Position numbers and translations under genes: made by a program. From assembly GCF_003208435.1 (NCBI RefSeq), contig NZ_QKMF01000012.1, positions 62,001-126,000 on the forward strand: a stretch of DNA of 64,000 nt, read 5' to 3'. The notes beneath the pieces were generated by a model. It did no database searches and was not told where the DNA came from. It worked only from the letters and a program-made list of their open reading frames with translations. Of this stretch, positions 32,176 through 41,900 are shown in pieces; positions within the stretch are counted from its first letter, which is position 1; every line of letters starts with the position of its first letter. This DNA is from Pelagimonas varians (GTDB lineage: Bacteria; Pseudomonadota; Alphaproteobacteria; Rhodobacterales; Rhodobacteraceae).

Positions 32176-33162
32176 TTAACCACCTAGATATACGATCTGG
32201 GGCATCAGTTGAACGCATTTGTCCGTATCGCCGTCCAAAACCATCTGCGCCGCAATTTGCCCGATCTCGCGTCTAGGTGTCCGCGTGGTCACAATTTGGG
32301 CTGGCAGGGATTCGGAGAATTCCAGCCCGTTGAACCCCGCCAAGATGACACCTTTTGGCACACAAATCCCCTGCGCTAGGCAGTGAAACAATCCGCCTGC
32401 GGCCAAATCATCATTCGAATAGTAGATTGCGTCCAAGTCAGGATGCTCTTGCATCAGTTGCCGCGTTTGTGCCCGCCCGGCCGGTGCCGATGATGGTGTG
32501 TCCGACGTTTGTATGGCGGTGATTTCCAGCCCGGCATCCCTCAAAGCGCCGCGAAACCCGTCCAAGCGCTTGGTCGCTCGAATGTCAAAAATTTGCGTGC
32601 AGTTCACATAGCCTATTTTGCGTGCTCCGCTGGCCAGCAAGGTGCGCGCCATTTCGGCCCCTGCCTGGGTATGCGAAATCCCGACGCAGTTTCCGATCGC
32701 TGTGCCATCAACATCCATCACCTGCACCAGCGTTTGTTCAGACTGTCGCAACAAAATCTTGGCCGCTTCAGGATGATCCAGACCGGTCACGATTAATCCG
32801 GCGGGCCGCCAACTCAGCATGTTGCGCAGCACGTCAAGTTCGGTATCGGGGTTATAGTTTGTGACGCCGAAAACCGGCTGAAGCCCACTGCCCTCGATGG
32901 TTTCGACGATGCCCGTCAGCATTTCAGCAAACACCGTATTGGTCAGGCTGGGAACGACGACCCCCACCAGTTGCGTGCGCTTCGAGGACAAAGAGGCCGC
33001 CAATGGGTTGGCCACATACCCTATTTGCGCCGCAGCTTGCTGAACGCGATCCCGGCTAAGCTGAGAGACCTCAGGCGCACCGCGCAGCGCCCGGCTTGCG
33101 GTCATCTTACTGACCCCCGCCACCGCCGCAACATCAGCCAAAGTTGCCTTTTGCGTCATCAT
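32176..33162 (-). CDS. LacI-family regulator of the threonate operon
   Basis: This 328-residue repressor has the LacI HTH (ATLADVAAVAGVSKMTASRALRG near residues 5-27, with the hinge LAASLSSKRT) and a periplasmic-binding-like effector domain (VGVVVPSLTNTVFAEM, GFNGLEFSESL). It resembles the GntR (gluconate) branch of LacI. The ATG at 33162 fits the family N-terminus; the longer reading is not needed. It is divergent from ltnD with 101 bases between them that hold a CGGTATCGATACCG palindrome, the probable operator. The likely inducer is L-threonate or a pathway intermediate. Confidence 0.92.
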   Translation of the reverse strand: MMTQKATLADVAAVAGVSKMTASRALRGAPEVSQLSRDRVQQAAAQIGYVANPLAASLSSKRTQLVGVVVPSLTNTVFAEMLTGIVETIEGSGLQPVFGVTNYNPDTELDVLRNMLSWRPAGLIVTGLDHPEAAKILLRQSEQTLVQVMDVDGTAIGNCVGISHTQAGAEMARTLLASGARKIGYVNCTQIFDIRATKRLDGFRGALRDAGLEITAIQTSDTPSSAPAGRAQTRQLMQEHPDLDAIYYSNDDLAAGGLFHCLAQGICVPKGVILAGFNGLEFSESLPAQIVTTRTPRREIGQIAAQMVLDGDTDKCVQLMPQIVYLGG

Positions 33163-33210
33163 GTTCTCACATTCAAAAATTACAACACGACCATACAGGT
33201 CCACCGCCAA

Positions 33211-33246
33211 TTGACAACCGGTATCGATACCGTTACCGATACCACA
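33211..33246 (+). promoter_or_regulatory. ltnD promoter region with LacI-type palindrome
   Basis: An exact TTGACA (33211-33216) is followed by the perfect palindrome CGGTATCGATACCG (33219-33232) and another half-site TACCGATACC (33234-33243). The palindrome is right where a -35 to -10 spacer would be, so a bound repressor would block the promoter. The -10 element itself is weak (TACCGA at a 17-base spacing). Confidence 0.6.
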
Positions 33247-33263
33247 ACATCAGGAGTGACAGC

Positions 33264-34160
33264 ATGCATCAAAACGTTACGGTAATCGGACTTGGATCGA
33301 TGGGCTATGGCATGGCCAAATCAGCTCTGGCTGCCGGACACTCCGTCTGGGGCTCGGATCTAAATGCAGATCAAACGGCCAAGTTTCAGGCCGAGGGTGG
33401 CCAAACTTCGGATATGGCGCAAAATTTGGATCAAATCGATGCCGCTGCAGTGGTTGTTTTGAACGCCGCTCAAACCGAAAGTGTGATGTTTGGCGATCAT
33501 GGTATCGTTGCGCAGATGCGCACCGGGGCTGTGGTGCTAGGCTGTGCAACGGTCCCACCAGAGTTTGCCAAAGACATGGAAGCGCGCTGCGCCGCACAGG
33601 GCGTTCATTACCTTGATGCCCCTATCTCCGGCGGCTCGATCAAGGCCGCGCATGGCCAATTGTCGATCATGGCTGCTGGAACGGACCAAGCCTTTGCCGC
33701 GGCGCGCCCTTTGCTGGACGCCATCGCTGAAACCGTATTCGAACTGGGCGATCACGCCGGACCCGGCAGTGCGATGAAAGCAGTGAACCAACTGTTGGCT
33801 GGTGTTCATATCGCCACAATGGCCGAAGCCTTGACCTTTGGTATGACCCAAGGCGTATCACCCGACGATTTTGTCAAGGTGATCAGCAAATGCGCAGGCA
33901 CCAGCTGGATGCTTGAAAATCGTGCACCCCATATTGCGCAGGGCGATTATACACCGCACAGTCAGGTCAATATCTGGCCCAAGGATTTGGGCATTGTTCT
34001 TGATGTCGCCAAGTCTGCACAGTTCAGCGCGCCGATCACAGCAGTCGCTCTCCAACAATTCATTGCCGCCGCCGGCATGGGCCTTGGAGCCGAAGATGAT
34101 GCTGCGGTTGCCAAAGTTTATGCCCGCAATGCCGGTTTGACTCTACCAGGAGAAGCCTAA
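33264..34160 (+). CDS. ltnD: L-threonate 2-dehydrogenase
   Basis: This 298-residue beta-hydroxyacid dehydrogenase oxidises L-threonate to 2-oxo-tetronate with NAD. Visible are the nucleotide motif IGLGSMGYGMAKS (8-20), the substrate loop DAPISGGSIKAAHG (118-131) and the catalytic Lys172 in KAVNQLLAGVH. LtnD is identified from this family plus the otnK, otnC and otnI genes behind it, the standard threonate set. CAGGAG precedes the ATG at 33264. The next gene starts three bases after the stop, so the operon is tight. Confidence 0.9.
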   Translation: MHQNVTVIGLGSMGYGMAKSALAAGHSVWGSDLNADQTAKFQAEGGQTSDMAQNLDQIDAAAVVVLNAAQTESVMFGDHGIVAQMRTGAVVLGCATVPPEFAKDMEARCAAQGVHYLDAPISGGSIKAAHGQLSIMAAGTDQAFAAARPLLDAIAETVFELGDHAGPGSAMKAVNQLLAGVHIATMAEALTFGMTQGVSPDDFVKVISKCAGTSWMLENRAPHIAQGDYTPHSQVNIWPKDLGIVLDVAKSAQFSAPITAVALQQFIAAAGMGLGAEDDAAVAKVYARNAGLTLPGEA

Positions 34161-34163
34161 CCC

Positions 34164-34538
34164 ATGCCCAATATTGCCCTAGTTGCCCATGACGCGATGA
34201 AAGCGGAAATCGTTGATTGGGCCAGCCATCATAAATCCCGTCTGGTCGGCCACAATATCTATGCCACTGGAACCACCGGTGGCCGGCTCCAAGACGATGC
34301 CGGATTGAACGTCGAGCGTCTGCTAAGCGGCCCTTTGGGCGGCGATGCCCAGCTTGGAGCAATGATTGCGGAAAAGCGGCTGGATGCGCTGATCTTTTTC
34401 ATCGACCCCCTGTCAGCGCTTCCGCATGACGTGGATGTCAAATCCCTGTTACGGTTGGCGATTTTGTATAACACACCGCTTGCCGTGAACCGGTCTACGG
34501 CCACCGCATTGGTGCGTCACCTCCAGAACAAGGATTGA
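34164..34538 (+). CDS. mgsA: Methylglyoxal synthase inside the threonate operon
   Basis: This 124-residue protein aligns over its length with E. coli MgsA (152 residues), lacking mainly the C-terminal tail. The match is strong: IALVAHD (4-10), YATGTTGG (33-40), LNVERLLSGPLGGD (48-61) and ALIFFIDPLSALPHDVDVKS (75-94). Catalytic residues known in E. coli (Asp71, His98, Asp101, Asp20) correspond to Asp61, His88, Asp91 and Asp10 here. The enzyme turns DHAP into methylglyoxal and phosphate. DHAP is what OtnC makes three genes on, so the operon could route threonate carbon to methylglyoxal. It is three bases from ltnD and four from otnK, so it is certainly part of this operon. Confidence 0.93.
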   Translation: MPNIALVAHDAMKAEIVDWASHHKSRLVGHNIYATGTTGGRLQDDAGLNVERLLSGPLGGDAQLGAMIAEKRLDALIFFIDPLSALPHDVDVKSLLRLAILYNTPLAVNRSTATALVRHLQNKD

Positions 34539-34542
34539 GTCC

Positions 34543-35814
34543 ATGACAACGGTGTTGGGATGCATTGCCGATGATTTCACCGGTGCCACTGACTTGGCAG
34601 GCCTTTTGGCGCGTTCGGGTGTGCGTGTCAGTTTGCGCATGGGTGTGCCAAGCGAGCCGCCAGGCGATACCGCCGCTTTTGAAGTTATTGCCCTGAAATC
34701 GCGCACTGCGCCGGTGAAGGACGCCGTGGCCGAAACCCGGCAAGCCCTCAAATGGCTTCAAGCCGCGGGTGCCAAGCGGTTCTTTTGGAAATACTGTTCC
34801 ACCTTTGACAGCACAGCGACCGGCAACATCGGTCCCGTGGCCGAAGCCCTCATGGATGATCTCGGCTGTGACCAGACGATCTACTGTCCGGCCTTTCCCG
34901 AAAACGGCCGCTCGATCTTTATGGGCAACTTGTTTGTGGGCCAGCAACCGCTTGCCGAAAGCCCGATGAAAGATCACCCGCTGACCCCCATGCAAGACAG
35001 CAACCTGATGCGTCTTTTGACGCCGCAGGTCACCCGCCCGGTAGGACTTGCGGACAGGCTGACAGTGGCGCGCGGCGCACAGGCATTGCGGGCAGATCTG
35101 GCCGCGCAAAAGGCGCAAGGCACAGCCCATGTTGTGGTTGATGCCGTGGCAAACTCGGATTTGGAAATCATCGCCGAGGCCTGCCGCGATATGGTTTTGA
35201 TGACCGGCGGGTCAGCCGTTGCCATGCCCCTGCCTGCGTTGTATTTGGCCGATGGCACATTGTCAGCCGACGCGCCCAAAGCCGTCACTCCAACACTTGA
35301 GGCCGGCAGCATTCTTTTGTCCGGCAGTTGTTCCGCGATGACCAACAAACAGGTTGCGCAATACCAAACGACCGGTGCGCCATCCTATCAGCTGGACCCG
35401 TTGACCTTGGCAAACAGCGGCCCGCAGACGGTGCTTGAGTGGTTGTCCAAACAGGATTTGTCCCAAGCACCCTTGATCTACGCAACAGCCTCGCCCGACA
35501 GCGTTAAAGCAGCCCAAGCCAAACTGGGCGTGGCCGAAGCCGGTGAATTGATCGAAAGCGTCCTCGCGGCCTGCGCCGTTGCAGCACGCGATGCTGGGGC
35601 GCGCCGGTTCATTGCTGCAGGCGGTGAAACCTCTGGCGCAATCACCAAGGCTTTGGGTGTGACCCAGCTGGATATTGGCGCGGAAATTGCGCCGGGCGTG
35701 CCGTGGTGTTACGCAATATCAAACAGCCACCAAATTGCGCTGACCCTCAAATCCGGTAACTTTGGGACCGAGACGTTCTTTGCCGACGCCCTCGCCAAAT
35801 TGGAGGCGGCATGA
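34543..35814 (+). CDS. otnK: 3-oxo-tetronate 4-kinase (four-carbon acid sugar kinase, DUF1537)
   Basis: This 423-residue ATP-dependent kinase phosphorylates 3-oxo-tetronate. The N-terminal substrate domain begins IADDFTGATDLAGLL (6-20), the hallmark of DUF1537 kinases. The C-terminal nucleotide domain has AAGGETSGAITKALG near 358-372 and LKSGNFGTETFF near 402-413. Its location between ltnD/mgsA and otnC is the canonical setting. Four bases separate it from mgsA, and its stop overlaps the otnC start (ATGA). Confidence 0.93.
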   Translation: MTTVLGCIADDFTGATDLAGLLARSGVRVSLRMGVPSEPPGDTAAFEVIALKSRTAPVKDAVAETRQALKWLQAAGAKRFFWKYCSTFDSTATGNIGPVAEALMDDLGCDQTIYCPAFPENGRSIFMGNLFVGQQPLAESPMKDHPLTPMQDSNLMRLLTPQVTRPVGLADRLTVARGAQALRADLAAQKAQGTAHVVVDAVANSDLEIIAEACRDMVLMTGGSAVAMPLPALYLADGTLSADAPKAVTPTLEAGSILLSGSCSAMTNKQVAQYQTTGAPSYQLDPLTLANSGPQTVLEWLSKQDLSQAPLIYATASPDSVKAAQAKLGVAEAGELIESVLAACAVAARDAGARRFIAAGGETSGAITKALGVTQLDIGAEIAPGVPWCYAISNSHQIALTLKSGNFGTETFFADALAKLEAA

Positions 35815-36461
35815 CCTCGGAAACCCAGCTTCGTGAACAAATATGTCTTTTGGCCAAGTCGATGTTTGATCGCGGGCTTACCGGTGGATCAACAGGCAAT
35901 ATTTCCGCCCGCACCGAAGACGGTGGATTGCTGGTCAGTCCGACCGGCACCAGCTTTGGCCGCCTTGATCCAGGTCGCCTCAGCCGGTTTGATGCCGAAG
36001 GGATTTTGATATCTGGCGACAAGCCGACCAAGGAAATGCCCCTGCATTCCGCCTTTTACGAAACACGCAGCACCGCTGGTGCCGTGGTTCATCTGCACTC
36101 ATGCCATTCGGTGGCTCTGTCGATGATGCCCGACGTCGATCCTGACAATTTCCTGCCCCCCTTGACACCTTATGGAATTATGAAGTTGGGTAAGGTTCAG
36201 CTGCTGCCCTTTTTTATGCCGGGTGATCCGGCCATGGGCGACGCAGTGCGCGGGCTGGCAGGCAAACGAAGCGCTGTGATGTTGGCCAATCATGGCCCCG
36301 TTGTCGCGGGCAAAGACATCGAAGCCGCCTGCAACGCCATTGAAGAATTAGAAGACACAGCACGACTGGCGATGATGACACGCGGCATGGCCCCGCGCGC
36401 ATTGACCCTCGATCAGGTGCAAACCCTGGTAACCAAGTTTGAAGTAGAGTGGGACGTATGA
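35811..36461 (+). CDS. otnC: 3-oxo-tetronate 4-phosphate decarboxylase (class II aldolase/adducin)
   Basis: This 216-residue zinc enzyme of the class II aldolase family removes CO2 from 3-oxo-tetronate 4-phosphate, giving DHAP. Visible are GLTGGSTGNIS (22-32), the catalytic Glu75 in KEMPLH, the zinc ligands His94 and His96 in VVHLHSCHS, and a later His in NHGPVVAG. The overlap with otnK and otnI shows coupled translation. Fuculose aldolase is the alternative family member, but the kinase next door makes OtnC the better call. Confidence 0.92.
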   Translation: MTSETQLREQICLLAKSMFDRGLTGGSTGNISARTEDGGLLVSPTGTSFGRLDPGRLSRFDAEGILISGDKPTKEMPLHSAFYETRSTAGAVVHLHSCHSVALSMMPDVDPDNFLPPLTPYGIMKLGKVQLLPFFMPGDPAMGDAVRGLAGKRSAVMLANHGPVVAGKDIEAACNAIEELEDTARLAMMTRGMAPRALTLDQVQTLVTKFEVEWDV

Positions 36462-37225
36462 AGTTTTCAGCCAACCTTGGCTTTTTGTGGGCCGATCGCC
36501 CTTTGCCAGACGCCATTCGCGCCGCCCATGCAGCCGGTTTTGACGCGGTTGAATGCCATTGGCCGTATGATTTTCCTGCCGCCGAGGTGAAAGCCGCGCT
36601 GGAGGAAACCGGCCTATCAATGCTGGGTCTCAACACCCGCCGCGGCGATGTCACTGCCGGCGAAAACGGTTTGGCCGCCCTGCCCGGCCGCGAGACAGAG
36701 GCGCGCGAGGCGATTGACCAATCCATCAGCTACGCCTTGGCCGTCGGGGCAAACTGCATACATGTCATGGCCGGATTTGCATCGGGACAGCAGGCCCATG
36801 ACTGCTTTGTCGGCAACCTCACTTATGCCTGCGCCAAGGCCGCGCCCTACGACTTGACGATCCTGATCGAGCCATTGAACCGCCACGATGCCCCCGGCTA
36901 TTTTCTGACCACCACCGGGCAAGCCCGCGACATCATCGAAAAAATCGCAAACCCGATCCTGAAGCTGATGTTTGATTGCTATCATGTGCAACTGATGGAG
37001 GGCGACATTAGCCATCGCCTGCATGATCTGTTGCCGTTGATCGGGCATATCCAATTTGCCTCCGTCCCTGATCGCGGACCACCAGATCGCGGTGAATTGA
37101 ACTATGGCCACATCTTTCAGGTGATCCGTGATTTGGGGTATGACAGCCCGCTGGGGGCCGAATACAAACCCCAAGGCATGTCAGACTGGGATCTTGGCTG
37201 GCTGCACGACGCGCAAGAGCTTTAA
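36458..37225 (+). CDS. otnI: 2-oxo-tetronate isomerase (hydroxypyruvate isomerase-like)
   Basis: This 255-residue TIM-barrel protein of the AP-endonuclease-2/Hyi family converts 2-oxo-tetronate to 3-oxo-tetronate, the step between LtnD and OtnK. Typical segments are MKFSANLGFLWADRPL, GFDAVECHWPYD, the metal-site region IEPLNRHDAPGYFL, LMFDCYHVQLMEGD and IQFASVPDRGPPDRGE. The ATG at 36458 overlaps the otnC stop (ATGA), which sets the start. It closes the operon and is followed by a hairpin at 37257. Confidence 0.93.
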   Translation: MKFSANLGFLWADRPLPDAIRAAHAAGFDAVECHWPYDFPAAEVKAALEETGLSMLGLNTRRGDVTAGENGLAALPGRETEAREAIDQSISYALAVGANCIHVMAGFASGQQAHDCFVGNLTYACAKAAPYDLTILIEPLNRHDAPGYFLTTTGQARDIIEKIANPILKLMFDCYHVQLMEGDISHRLHDLLPLIGHIQFASVPDRGPPDRGELNYGHIFQVIRDLGYDSPLGAEYKPQGMSDWDLGWLHDAQEL

Positions 37226-37256
37226 TCCCCCCAAACACAACTGCCCAACCAGTTCA

Positions 37257-37283
37257 GATCGCGGCCCTTAACGGGCTGCGATC
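37257..37283 (+). terminator. Probable terminator of the threonate operon
   Basis: GATCGCGGCCC / GGGCTGCGATC (one G-T pair, loop TTAAC) lies 31 bases past otnI. A T-rich run (ATTTGCATTTTT) follows, less ideal than a direct U-tract. Confidence 0.6.
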
Positions 37284-37366
37284 ATTTGCATTTTTGCGTC
37301 TGGAACACTCCTGTATCGTTCATTTCCGTTGCGGAACGCTGCCCGTTCGCGTCAACAAAATATCAC

Positions 37367-37406
37367 TTTTCAAATATTTCCTCTTTTGAATGGTTCATTT
37401 TTTGAA
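37367..37406. promoter_or_regulatory. AT-rich inverted repeats before marR (possible MarR operators)
   Basis: TTTTCAAA (37367) pairs with TTTTGAA (37384), and TTCATTTTTTGAA (37394-37406) is a second short inverted repeat. They lie 30-70 bases before the MarR gene, where self-repression would act. Confidence 0.35.
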
Positions 37407-37438
37407 GTATATGGCAGATCTGACCAAATGGACTCATC

Positions 37439-37906
37439 ATGCCTACACCAGACACACCCACCAAAAGCGTTTTCGATATCCATGCCCTTGAAGGCATCTA
37501 TTTACTGTATTGGAAGATGGAAGACTGCACAGAGGCCATCGACATACCGATACCCCTCAGCAAAAAAGAACGGCACATGCTGGTCTGCCTCGATCAACCA
37601 CGCCGCATGGGCGATTTGGCACGCGAGCTTTTGGCCCTGCCCTCAACGGTCACAGCAATGGCAGACACACTTGAAGCCAAAGGACTTTTGTTCCGCGAAC
37701 GCGACCCGAATGATCGCCGCGCCTGGCTTTTGTCCCTGACCGAGCAAGGTCACGACATGCGCAAGGTTATGGCCAGCAAGGCCAGCGATCTGTTTCGCGA
37801 CATCTCGGGCTTGTCTGATGACGAACTCGATCAATTTGCCAAAATCGCTTTGAAAATTCGCAGCCGGATTATGGAAACCGGAATGCCGAAAGGACCCCAA
37901 ACGTGA
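37439..37906 (+). CDS. MarR-family regulator of the RND efflux operon
   Basis: This 155-residue winged-helix regulator has the MarR core: MGDLARELLALPSTVTAMADTLEAKGL (about 58-84) and the wing RERDPNDRRAWLLSLTEQG. It starts an operon with an RND adaptor and pump. Its stop overlaps the adaptor start (GTGA). Such regulators repress the pump genes and are released by phenolic or other toxic ligands. The AT-rich inverted repeats upstream are likely binding sites. Confidence 0.9.
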   Translation: MPTPDTPTKSVFDIHALEGIYLLYWKMEDCTEAIDIPIPLSKKERHMLVCLDQPRRMGDLARELLALPSTVTAMADTLEAKGLLFRERDPNDRRAWLLSLTEQGHDMRKVMASKASDLFRDISGLSDDELDQFAKIALKIRSRIMETGMPKGPQT

Positions 37907-38949
37907 AAAACATTTTTATTGCATTGGTTTTTGCGTCGCTTGCAAACACCGCGCTCGCTCAAGATACGGCCAGCCAGAACCGACCGGTCAAACTGACCAC
38001 CGCCACCGCTCAGGATCAACTTCTGGTGCGCCAGTTCTACGGTCAGGTTGTGGCCAAGCAATCCGTAGATTTGACCTTTCAAGTCGCCGGCCAGATTTAC
38101 AAATTCCCTGTGATCGAAGGATCAACTATTCCCAAAGGGGCCTTGATCGCCCAACTGGATCTGGAGCCCTTTCAGCTGTCGCTTGATCAAGCCCGATTGC
38201 AAAAAGAACAGGCAGCCCGCAATCTGGGGCGCCTAACCCAGTTGCGCGGAAGCACGGTCAGCCAAGTCAACGTAGATGATGCTCAAACCCAAGACAGCCT
38301 AGCCGATATTGCCGTACGCAATGCGCAAAATGCGCTGAATCATGCCACGCTGAACGCGCCCTTCGATGCTTTGATTGCCACTCGCAACGTTGCCAATTTC
38401 ACAACCATCAGCACGGGTAGTCCGATTGTGCGCATCCACGACATGTCGGAATTGCAGATTGAAATCGATGTGCCGGAACTGCTGTTTCAACGCGCATCTG
38501 CCAACACCAACGTTCGTTTCACTGCGCAGTTTCCTGCCAGCGATCAGCTGTTTCCGGTCGAGCTTCGGGAATTTGATGCTGAGGCGTCGAACGTCGGGCA
38601 AACCTTTCGCCTGACTTTGGGCATGGAAAAACCCGCCGGTCTCCAGATCTTGCCCGGCTCATCTGTCACAGTGCGCGCGCAGGCCGAAACCCCCGGCACC
38701 GCTGAGATTCCAGTGCCGACCACAGCCCTAGTGGCCCAAAGTGATGGCAGCGTCGCCGTTATGGTTTTTGCCCCTACCGGCGCTGATAGTGGCACTGTGA
38801 CCCTGACCCCTGTGACGATCAAACCCTCGGACGACGGCCATTTCGTTGTCATGTCGGGGCTGGAAAGCGGTTCGGAAATTGTCGCGACCGGTGTCCAGAA
38901 ACTGACCGACGGGCAAAATGTGCGCCGCTTCACCGGTTTCAAGAACTGA
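37903..38949 (+). CDS. RND efflux periplasmic adaptor (HlyD/MFP family)
   Basis: This 348-residue protein has a signal peptide (MKNIFIALVFASLANTALA, cleavage near residue 19), the biotinyl-lipoyl-like part (VDLTFQVAGQIYKFPVIEGSTIPKGALIAQLD, by position 51-82), an alpha-hairpin (about 85-140) and beta-barrel domains. It links the inner-membrane pump to an outer-membrane channel. The start is a GTG overlapping the marR stop, with AAAGGA upstream. It has no lipobox, unlike AcrA. No outer-membrane channel gene follows the pump, so a channel encoded elsewhere must be used. Confidence 0.92.
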   Translation: MKNIFIALVFASLANTALAQDTASQNRPVKLTTATAQDQLLVRQFYGQVVAKQSVDLTFQVAGQIYKFPVIEGSTIPKGALIAQLDLEPFQLSLDQARLQKEQAARNLGRLTQLRGSTVSQVNVDDAQTQDSLADIAVRNAQNALNHATLNAPFDALIATRNVANFTTISTGSPIVRIHDMSELQIEIDVPELLFQRASANTNVRFTAQFPASDQLFPVELREFDAEASNVGQTFRLTLGMEKPAGLQILPGSSVTVRAQAETPGTAEIPVPTTALVAQSDGSVAVMVFAPTGADSGTVTLTPVTIKPSDDGHFVVMSGLESGSEIVATGVQKLTDGQNVRRFTGFKN

Positions 38950-38959
38950 GGCCGGACAT

Positions 38960-41900
38960 ATGAACATCGCACGCGCATCCATCGAAAAACCACTTTACAC
39001 GTGGCTCATCATGCTCATTTGCCTGTTTGGCGGCATCTGGGGCTTTTATTCACTTGGCCGCCTCGAAGACCCTGCCTTTACCATCAAGGTCGCGGCTATC
39101 CAGACCACCTATGCCGGGGCCAGCGCCGAACAGGTCGCAATGGAAGTGTCGGAGCCTTTGGAATCCGCCATCCAGAAGATGGGCGAAGTCGATAAGATCA
39201 CATCGGTCAACTATCCCGGCCTTTCGATCATCGAAGTCGAAATCAAACCAACCTACGACGGCACTGAACTGCCTGAAATCTGGACAAAGCTGCGCGCCAA
39301 GGTGCGCGATGCATCGCGCGGACTGCCCTCGGGGGTCAGCCAACCCTATGTGAACGATGCCTTTGGCGATGTGTTCGGGATTTTCTACGCCATCACCGCA
39401 GAAGGATTTAGTGATGCGGAACGGCATGAATTGGCCACCTACATGCGCCGCGAAATACTGGCGGTGGAGGGTGTCGCGGATGTGCTCGTGTCCGGTCTGC
39501 CCGACGAGGCGATCTTTGTAGAACCTGATCTGACGTTGACCGCGCATCAAAATATTCCGCCGCAATCGATTTCGAGCGCGATTGCCAACGCCAACTCTGT
39601 TTCGGATTCCGGTAGTCTGAACGCAGATGGCACCAAGACGATCATTCGCCCCCCCGAAGGGTCAGACAGCGTTGACGCGATTGCTGGCCTGTCGATCGGG
39701 GCCGGTGGCACCGTGGTCAATCTGTATGACATCGCATCAGTGTACCGCGCACGTCAAAGCGACCCAAGCCTGATGGTCCGCCACAACGGTGTCGATGCCT
39801 TTACCATCGGCATTGCGGGCCTCGCCACCGAGAACATTGTCGAGGTCGGCCACCGCGTCGATGCACGGATCGAAACCTTGACTGAAGACATCCCGCTGGG
39901 CGTTGAAAAGCATTCGATTTATCAACAACACCATGTGGTCGAAACCGCGTCCGATGATTTTCTGGTCAATTTGGCCATGTCGGTTGGCATCGTGGTGTTG
40001 GTGCTTGCCCTATTTATGGGCTGGCGGGCCGCTGTCGTCGTCGGCACCACTTTGCTACTAACCGTCGTCGGAACACTGCTGTTCATGAGCCTGTTTTCAA
40101 TCGAGATGGAACGCATTTCGCTGGGGGCTTTGATCATCGCGATGGGGATGCTGGTCGACAACGCTATTGTTGTTGCTGAAGGCATGCAGATTTCCATGTT
40201 GCACGGGCGTAATTCGCGGGCTGCGGCGGATGATGCGGCCTCGAAAACCCAAATCCCGCTGCTTGGGGCCACTGTCATCGGCATCATGGCCTTTGCGGGT
40301 ATTGGGCTATCCCCGGATGCCACCGGTGAATTCTTGTTCTCGCTCTTTGCGGTGATCAGCATTTCGCTGATGCTCAGCTGGGTTTTGGCGCTGACTGCCA
40401 CCCCTTTGCTTGGGCACTATTTCTTTGTGCAAGGCCATGAGGAAACAGAGGCCTACTCCGGTCTTTTGTTCCGCATGTATCGTTGGGGGCTAAAGCTGGC
40501 GCTTAAACTCTGGTGGCTGGTCATTCCAGGTTTGATTGTGGTGACCGTTGCCTGCTTCGCCGGCTTTGGTCTGATGAAGCAGCAGTTTTTTCCCAACTCA
40601 AACACGCCACTGTTTTTTGTGCACTACAAACTGCCACAAGGCACGTCGATCGATACAACATCCGAGCATCTAAAACAGGTCGAAGACTGGCTTTCCCAAC
40701 GCGATGATGTTGTTTCAACCACCACCTTTGTGGGTCAGGGTGCAACCCGTTTCATGTTGACCTACTCGGCGGAAAAACCGAATCCCAGCTACGGCCACAT
40801 GATCATCCGGACCGAGTCGATCGACAAGATCCCTGCCTTGCAAGAAGACTTGGAACGCTTTGGCAAAAACACCTTCCCAGAAGGCGAGTTCCGCACAAAA
40901 CGTCTGGTGTTTGGCCCCGGCGGCGGCGATCCGATCCAAGTCAGGTTTTCCGGTGCAGACCCGGCTGTTCTGCGCCAGTTGGGCGACGAAGCGATTACGA
41001 TTTTGACCAATGCTTCGGATGATTTGTACGATCTGCGCACAAACTGGCGGGAACAGGAATTTGCGTTGCAGCCGGTTTATGCAACCAACCGTGCACAGAC
41101 CGCCGGGATTGATCGCGAAGACGTAGCGGCAGCGCTGCTTTTTGCCACTGACGGCGTCGCAGCAGGCGTGTTTCGTGAGCGCGAACGCTTGATCCCGATC
41201 ATCGTCCGCAAACCGCGCGACAAGGACGACAATCTGATGGATCAAGTGGTCTATTCTTCTGGCAGCAACGGCGTCTTGCCGATTGAACAAGTGCTGGACG
41301 GTTTTGACTACGATATTCAAGACACACTGGTGCATCGCCGCAATCGGGTCCTGACCCTGACCGTCGGCGCTGATATTCCCGTCGATCAAACTGCGGCTAC
41401 GGTGCACACGCAAATCCGCGCAGCGGTTGAGGCGATGGAGTTGCCATTGGGCTACACCATGGAATGGGGCGGTGAGTTCGAAAGCTCAAGCGATGCCCAG
41501 GCCAGTCTGGCCGGACAATTGCCGCTCAGCCTGTTGATCATGGTGCTGATTTCCGTGCTGCTGTTTAATGCGCTGCGCCAACCGATCATCATCTGGTTGT
41601 TGGTGCCCATGTCGGTCAATGGTGTGGTCATCGGCTTGGTCGGAACCGGTCTGCCCTTCACGTTTACAGCGTTGTTGGGCCTGCTCAGCCTGTCAGGCAT
41701 GTTGATCAAAAACGGCATTGTTCTGGTCGAAGAGATTGACCTGCAACGCGAAGAAGGTCTGGCCTTGAACGATGCTATTGTCACGGCCTGTGTGTCGCGC
41801 TTGCGGCCGGTTCTATTGGCCGCAGTCACAACCATTTTGGGCATGGCACCGCTGCTGAGCGATGCATTCTTTGTGTCGATGGCGGTCACCATCATGGGCG

